This document shows positions 7,658-10,057 of a stretch of 10,057 nt of DNA, in pieces (the stretch's first letter is position 1; every line of letters begins with the position of its first letter). The stretch comes from CAZKGE01 sp964541695 (GTDB lineage Bacteria; Bacillota; Clostridia; Christensenellales; CAG-138), in assembly GCA_964541695.1 (NCBI GenBank), contig CAZIRB010000083.1, positions 1 to 10,057 on the forward strand, in the 5' to 3' direction. The notes below the pieces were generated by a model. It was not told where the DNA came from and ran no database searches. It saw nothing but the letters and a program-made list of their open reading frames with translations. Both the position numbers and the translations under genes were made by a program.

Positions 7658-8923
7658 ATGCAGTACAATACCTTGGGCAAGGCGCAGCTTGCAGAGGAGT
7701 ACGCGAGCGTTCGTCGTCAGTATGAGGCGCTCAAAGAACGGAACCTGAAGCTGAACCTTGCGCGCGGCAAGCCGGAGACGAAGCAGCTTGCGCTCTCAAA
7801 CGGCATGCTGACGCTCGTGGACGACGATTACGACATGGACGGCGTCGACACGCGCAACTACGGCGAGCTGGCGGGCCTTGCCTCGTGCCGCAAGCTGTTC
7901 GCGGACATACTGGGCACAAAGCCCGAGCAGGTGCTCATCGGCGGCAACGCGAGCCTGAACCTGATGTACGACCTGATCGCCAAGGCGTACACGCACGGCC
8001 TGCTCCATAGCGAAACGCCGTGGGCGCGCCTCCCCAAGGTCAAATTCCTCTGCCCCTACCCAGGCTACGACCGGCATTTCAATCTGTCGCTGTCGTTCGG
8101 CATGGAACTGATCCCGATCGAGCTGCACGCGGACGGCCCGGACATGGAGCAGGTTGAAGAATACCTCAAGGATCCCGCCGTCAAGGGCATGTGGTGCGTG
8201 CCGAAATACAGCAATCCGGACGGTTTTATCTACAGCGAAGCCGTCTGCAAGCGTATCGCCGCCATGAAACCCGCGGCCAAGGATTTTGCGCTGATGTGGG
8301 ACAACGCGTACTGCATCCACACGTTTGACGGCGAGGACCCCGCGTTCCCGGACATCCTCTCGCTCTGCTGCGAGGCTGGAAACCCGGACATGGTCTACGA
8401 GTTTGCGTCCACGTCCAAGGTCACGTTCGCGGGCGCGGGCGTGTCGTGCATGGCCGCGAGCGAGGAGAACCTCGCCTATATCCTCAAGCTGATGAGCTTC
8501 CAGACCATCGGCTACAACAAGGTCAACCAGCTGATGCACGTGCGCTTCCTCAAGGACAGGGCGACCACGCTCGCGCACATGAAGAAGCACGCGGCGATCA
8601 TGAAGCCGAAATTCGACGCCGTGCTCGCCGCGCTTGAGAAGGAGATCCGGCCGCTCGGCATCGCAAGCTGGCACGAGCCCAAAGGCGGCTACTTCGTCAG
8701 CCTCAACGCCATGCCCGGCACCGCAAAGCGCACATTGGCGCTGTGCAAGGAGGCCGGCGTGACGATGACCGGCGCGGGCGCGACCTACCCCGGCGGCGTC
8801 GATCCGCTCGACACGAATATCCGCATCGCGCCCTCCTATCCCCCGTTCAAGGAGCTTGTCGAGGCCATCGAGGTGTTCTGCACGAGCCTCAAGATGGCGG
8901 CGCTTGAGAAACTCGGCGCGTAA
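7658..8923 (+). CDS. PLP-dependent aminotransferase, aspartate aminotransferase type Ic-like
   Basis: The 421-aa fold-type I aminotransferase resembles the type Ic aspartate aminotransferase group (the Corynebacterium type). Landmarks are LNLARGKPETKQLALS (32-47), GNASLNLMYD (96-105), PGYDRH (135-140), KYSNPDGF (183-190, with Asn186), WDNAY (214-218, Asp215 facing the PLP ring nitrogen), STSKVTFAGAG (251-261, Schiff-base Lys254) and TNIRIAPSYP (386-395, Arg389 for the substrate carboxylate). The probable reaction is aspartate plus 2-oxoglutarate giving oxaloacetate plus glutamate. AGGAGG overlaps the xdhC stop, ten bases before the ATG, and a terminator follows the stop codon, so this is the last gene of the ade-xdhABC operon. 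Its place there suggests a role in using nitrogen or amino acids from purine breakdown, but it could be a housekeeping transaminase that happens to be co-transcribed. Family assignment is firmer than substrate. Confidence 0.88.
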   Translation: MQYNTLGKAQLAEEYASVRRQYEALKERNLKLNLARGKPETKQLALSNGMLTLVDDDYDMDGVDTRNYGELAGLASCRKLFADILGTKPEQVLIGGNASLNLMYDLIAKAYTHGLLHSETPWARLPKVKFLCPYPGYDRHFNLSLSFGMELIPIELHADGPDMEQVEEYLKDPAVKGMWCVPKYSNPDGFIYSEAVCKRIAAMKPAAKDFALMWDNAYCIHTFDGEDPAFPDILSLCCEAGNPDMVYEFASTSKVTFAGAGVSCMAASEENLAYILKLMSFQTIGYNKVNQLMHVRFLKDRATTLAHMKKHAAIMKPKFDAVLAALEKEIRPLGIASWHEPKGGYFVSLNAMPGTAKRTLALCKEAGVTMTGAGATYPGGVDPLDTNIRIAPSYPPFKELVEAIEVFCTSLKMAALEKLGA

Positions 8924-8952
8924 AGCAGGCGGTTCTGTCTGAACGCGCGTCC

Positions 8953-8985
8953 GGCGCGCCCGTAAAAACGCGGGCGCGCCTTTTT
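8953..8985 (+). terminator. Intrinsic terminator after the ade-xdhABC-aminotransferase operon
   Basis: A perfect 10-bp GC-only stem (GGCGCGCCCG at 8953-8962 with CGGGCGCGCC at 8971-8980) encloses an A-rich 8-base loop and is followed directly by five Ts. It begins 30 bases after the aminotransferase stop. There is no A tract on its left side, so it should work only rightward. It separates the purine operon from the next gene. Confidence 0.95.
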
Positions 8986-9010
8986 GATGATATGCATAAA
9001 TAACACCGGT

Positions 9011-9022
9011 TACAATATTGTA
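9011..9022. promoter_or_regulatory. 12-bp perfect palindrome at the -35 region, possible operator
   Basis: TACAATATTGTA reads the same on both strands and overlaps the -35 hexamer of the predicted promoter at 9018-9045. Its position suits a repressor site, but the stretch is AT-rich and such palindromes also occur by chance. Confidence 0.3.
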
Positions 9023-9045
9023 TATTCTTTTCGACATGGTATAAT
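9018..9045 (+). promoter_or_regulatory. Promoter of the asparagine-synthase-like gene
   Basis: A consensus TATAAT (9040-9045) with the extended element TGG just before it, 16 bp after a weak -35, TTGTAT (9018-9023). The start of transcription would be near 9052, giving a leader of about 45 bases. The surrounding sequence is clearly more AT-rich than the genes on either side. Confidence 0.65.
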
Positions 9046-9062
9046 AAAAGGTAATTTTTTAT

Positions 9063-9071
9063 GGAGGAGGG
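9063..9071 (+). promoter_or_regulatory. Strong Shine-Dalgarno-like GGAGGAGGG at an unusual distance
   Basis: GGAGGAGGG ends 24 bases before the only in-frame ATG (9096) of the downstream gene, too far for normal initiation. No ATG, GTG or TTG lies in that frame between the preceding stop (9045-9047) and 9096. An ATG at 9061 opens a 28-codon frame ending at 9147 that overlaps the start of the gene, but it has no ribosome-binding site of its own. Confidence 0.4.
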
Positions 9072-9095
9072 CGGAGCGATTCGCCGCAGAACGAC

Positions 9096-10057
9096 ATGTA
9101 CGGGTATTTTTCAAAGAACAACGGCGCAACTCTTTCCGCCGCGCTGACGGCGAACGCCGAACGGTCCGACGCGCCGTGCGGGCTGTATTTCGGCTCCGAG
9201 CTGGTCAAGTTTCCGGAGGACCACTTCATTTTCGAGGACGCATCCGTCAAGATCGCGGTCTGCGGCTACGTGCTCAACCACAAGCGCATCCTGGCCGAGA
9301 CCGGCCAAAAAACGCTGTTTGAGGCGCTCTCGGCCGCGTACGCGGAAGGGCCGGAGCGCGCGGTCACGCTGCTTCGCGGCGCGTATCTGGTCGCCGTCTA
9401 CGATAAGATGGCAGACAGCCTGCTGCTGTTCAACGACAAGCTCTCAAAGCTCCCCGTCTACACCTATCAAAACGGCGACGACTTCCTGTTCTCCACGAGC
9501 TTTTTCGGGCTGGTGGACGCGCTCAAGCGGCTCAAGGCCCCGATTACGATCGATCCGCTCGGCGTGGCCATGATGACGGCGACCGGCGTGTTCTGGGAGG
9601 ACAACACCTACGTCGACGAGATCAAATACCTGCGGCCGTACCGCTATCTGACCGTCGGCGGCGCGGTGCGCGAGCACTGCCTGCCCTTCCCCGCCCTCAA
9701 TCGACAGATCGACGCAGACGAGGCGATCGAGCGCATCGACGCGCTGTTTACGGACGCGGTTCGGCTCCAGTACGAAAAAAACGCCGACGCGGGCTATCGG
9801 CAGTTCGCGTCGCTGTCCGGCGGCATGGACTCGCGCTGCCTGCTCGTACGCGCGTACCAGCTCGGCTTTTCCGACGACCTCACGTTCACGTATTCGCAGT
9901 CCGGTTCGCTCGACCAGGAGATTTCGCAGCGCGTGGCGGCCCACTATGGCGCGCCGCACCTGTTCTACTCGATGGACAACGGCGGCTTCATACTCGACCG
10001 CGACGCGTTCGTCGCGGCCAACGAGGGGCAGATGACGTACTGCGGCTCCACCGGCGT
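9096..10057 (+). CDS. Asparagine-synthase-like protein with degenerate glutaminase domain (cut by window edge)
   Basis: The 320 residues seen show the two-domain layout of asparagine synthetase B relatives. An N-terminal Ntn-type glutamine amidotransferase-like domain contains LLRGAYLVAVYD (92-103) and LLLFNDKLSKLPVYTY (109-124), which match the family's G-x-F/Y...YD...D...P-x-Y pattern. It is followed by an ATP-pyrophosphatase domain with the PP-loop SGGMDSR at 241-247. The protein starts MYGYF where active glutaminases start MCGI, so the catalytic Cys2 appears to be Tyr; a glutamine-hydrolysing activity is therefore unlikely. Such proteins either use free ammonia or make other amide bonds, as in beta-lactam synthetase and lasso-peptide cyclases. 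The start is the only in-frame ATG and aligns with the family N terminus, but it lacks a close ribosome-binding site. It is transcribed separately from the purine operon, behind a terminator and its own promoter. The C-terminal part is beyond the window, and the substrate cannot be guessed. Confidence 0.82.
   Translation, partial: MYGYFSKNNGATLSAALTANAERSDAPCGLYFGSELVKFPEDHFIFEDASVKIAVCGYVLNHKRILAETGQKTLFEALSAAYAEGPERAVTLLRGAYLVAVYDKMADSLLLFNDKLSKLPVYTYQNGDDFLFSTSFFGLVDALKRLKAPITIDPLGVAMMTATGVFWEDNTYVDEIKYLRPYRYLTVGGAVREHCLPFPALNRQIDADEAIERIDALFTDAVRLQYEKNADAGYRQFASLSGGMDSRCLLVRAYQLGFSDDLTFTYSQSGSLDQEISQRVAAHYGAPHLFYSMDNGGFILDRDAFVAANEGQMTYCGSTG

Noticed and set aside
7796..9037. Minus-strand open frame of 413 codons opposite the aminotransferase
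   Set aside because: It has no recognisable motif, runs through the terminator and is antisense to a clear PLP enzyme.

Overview
The window is GC-rich (estimated by eye) bacterial chromosome. Its tight operons, AGGAGG-type ribosome-binding sites and Clostridia-like guanine deaminase and D-hydantoinase sequences suggest an anaerobic, fermentative Firmicute, probably a gut clostridium or relative. This is inferred from gene content, and no marker gene fixes the taxon. Two runs of exactly 100 Ns (1576-1675 and 4429-4528) show it is a scaffolded draft, probably from a metagenome.

Almost everything from 1 to 8985 is a divergent purine-catabolism locus. The leftward operon (2631 to 1) encodes a D-hydantoinase/dihydropyrimidinase-family amidohydrolase (hyuA), a MocA-type molybdopterin nucleotidyltransferase, and guanine deaminase (guaD, cut by the left edge). 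The rightward operon (2801 to 8923) encodes adenine deaminase (ade, 3' end lost in a gap), the three subunits of an E. coli-type xanthine dehydrogenase (xdhA with its 5' end lost, xdhB, xdhC) and a type Ic aspartate aminotransferase-like PLP enzyme. A strong intrinsic terminator (8953-8985) closes this operon. The two operons share a 169-bp divergent control region with one good promoter in each direction and a perfect 7-bp inverted repeat over the leftward -35 box.

The genes fit together simply. Ade turns adenine into hypoxanthine and GuaD turns guanine into xanthine. XdhABC oxidises hypoxanthine and xanthine at a molybdenum site, passing electrons through two [2Fe-2S] clusters (XdhC) and FAD (XdhB). 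MocA finishes or delivers the molybdenum cofactor. The hydantoinase could act on an opened-ring purine intermediate, and the aminotransferase could handle nitrogen or carbon products. Homologues of hyuA, mocA, guaD and xdhABC also lie together in the E. coli ygf/xdh region.

Beyond the terminator, 9018-10057 holds a separate transcript encoding an asparagine-synthase-like protein. It has an intact SGGMDS pyrophosphatase loop, but the N-terminal glutaminase nucleophile is replaced (MYG in place of MCG). It runs off the right edge and has no visible link to purines.

The two gaps mislead automatic gene calling. The first is flanked by an exact 55-bp duplicate of the same coding sequence and is almost certainly a failed contig overlap: deleting 155 bp restores a complete hyuA. 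The second has no flanking repeat, hides several hundred bases, and happens to read in frame, creating a false 1155-aa Ade-XdhA fusion.
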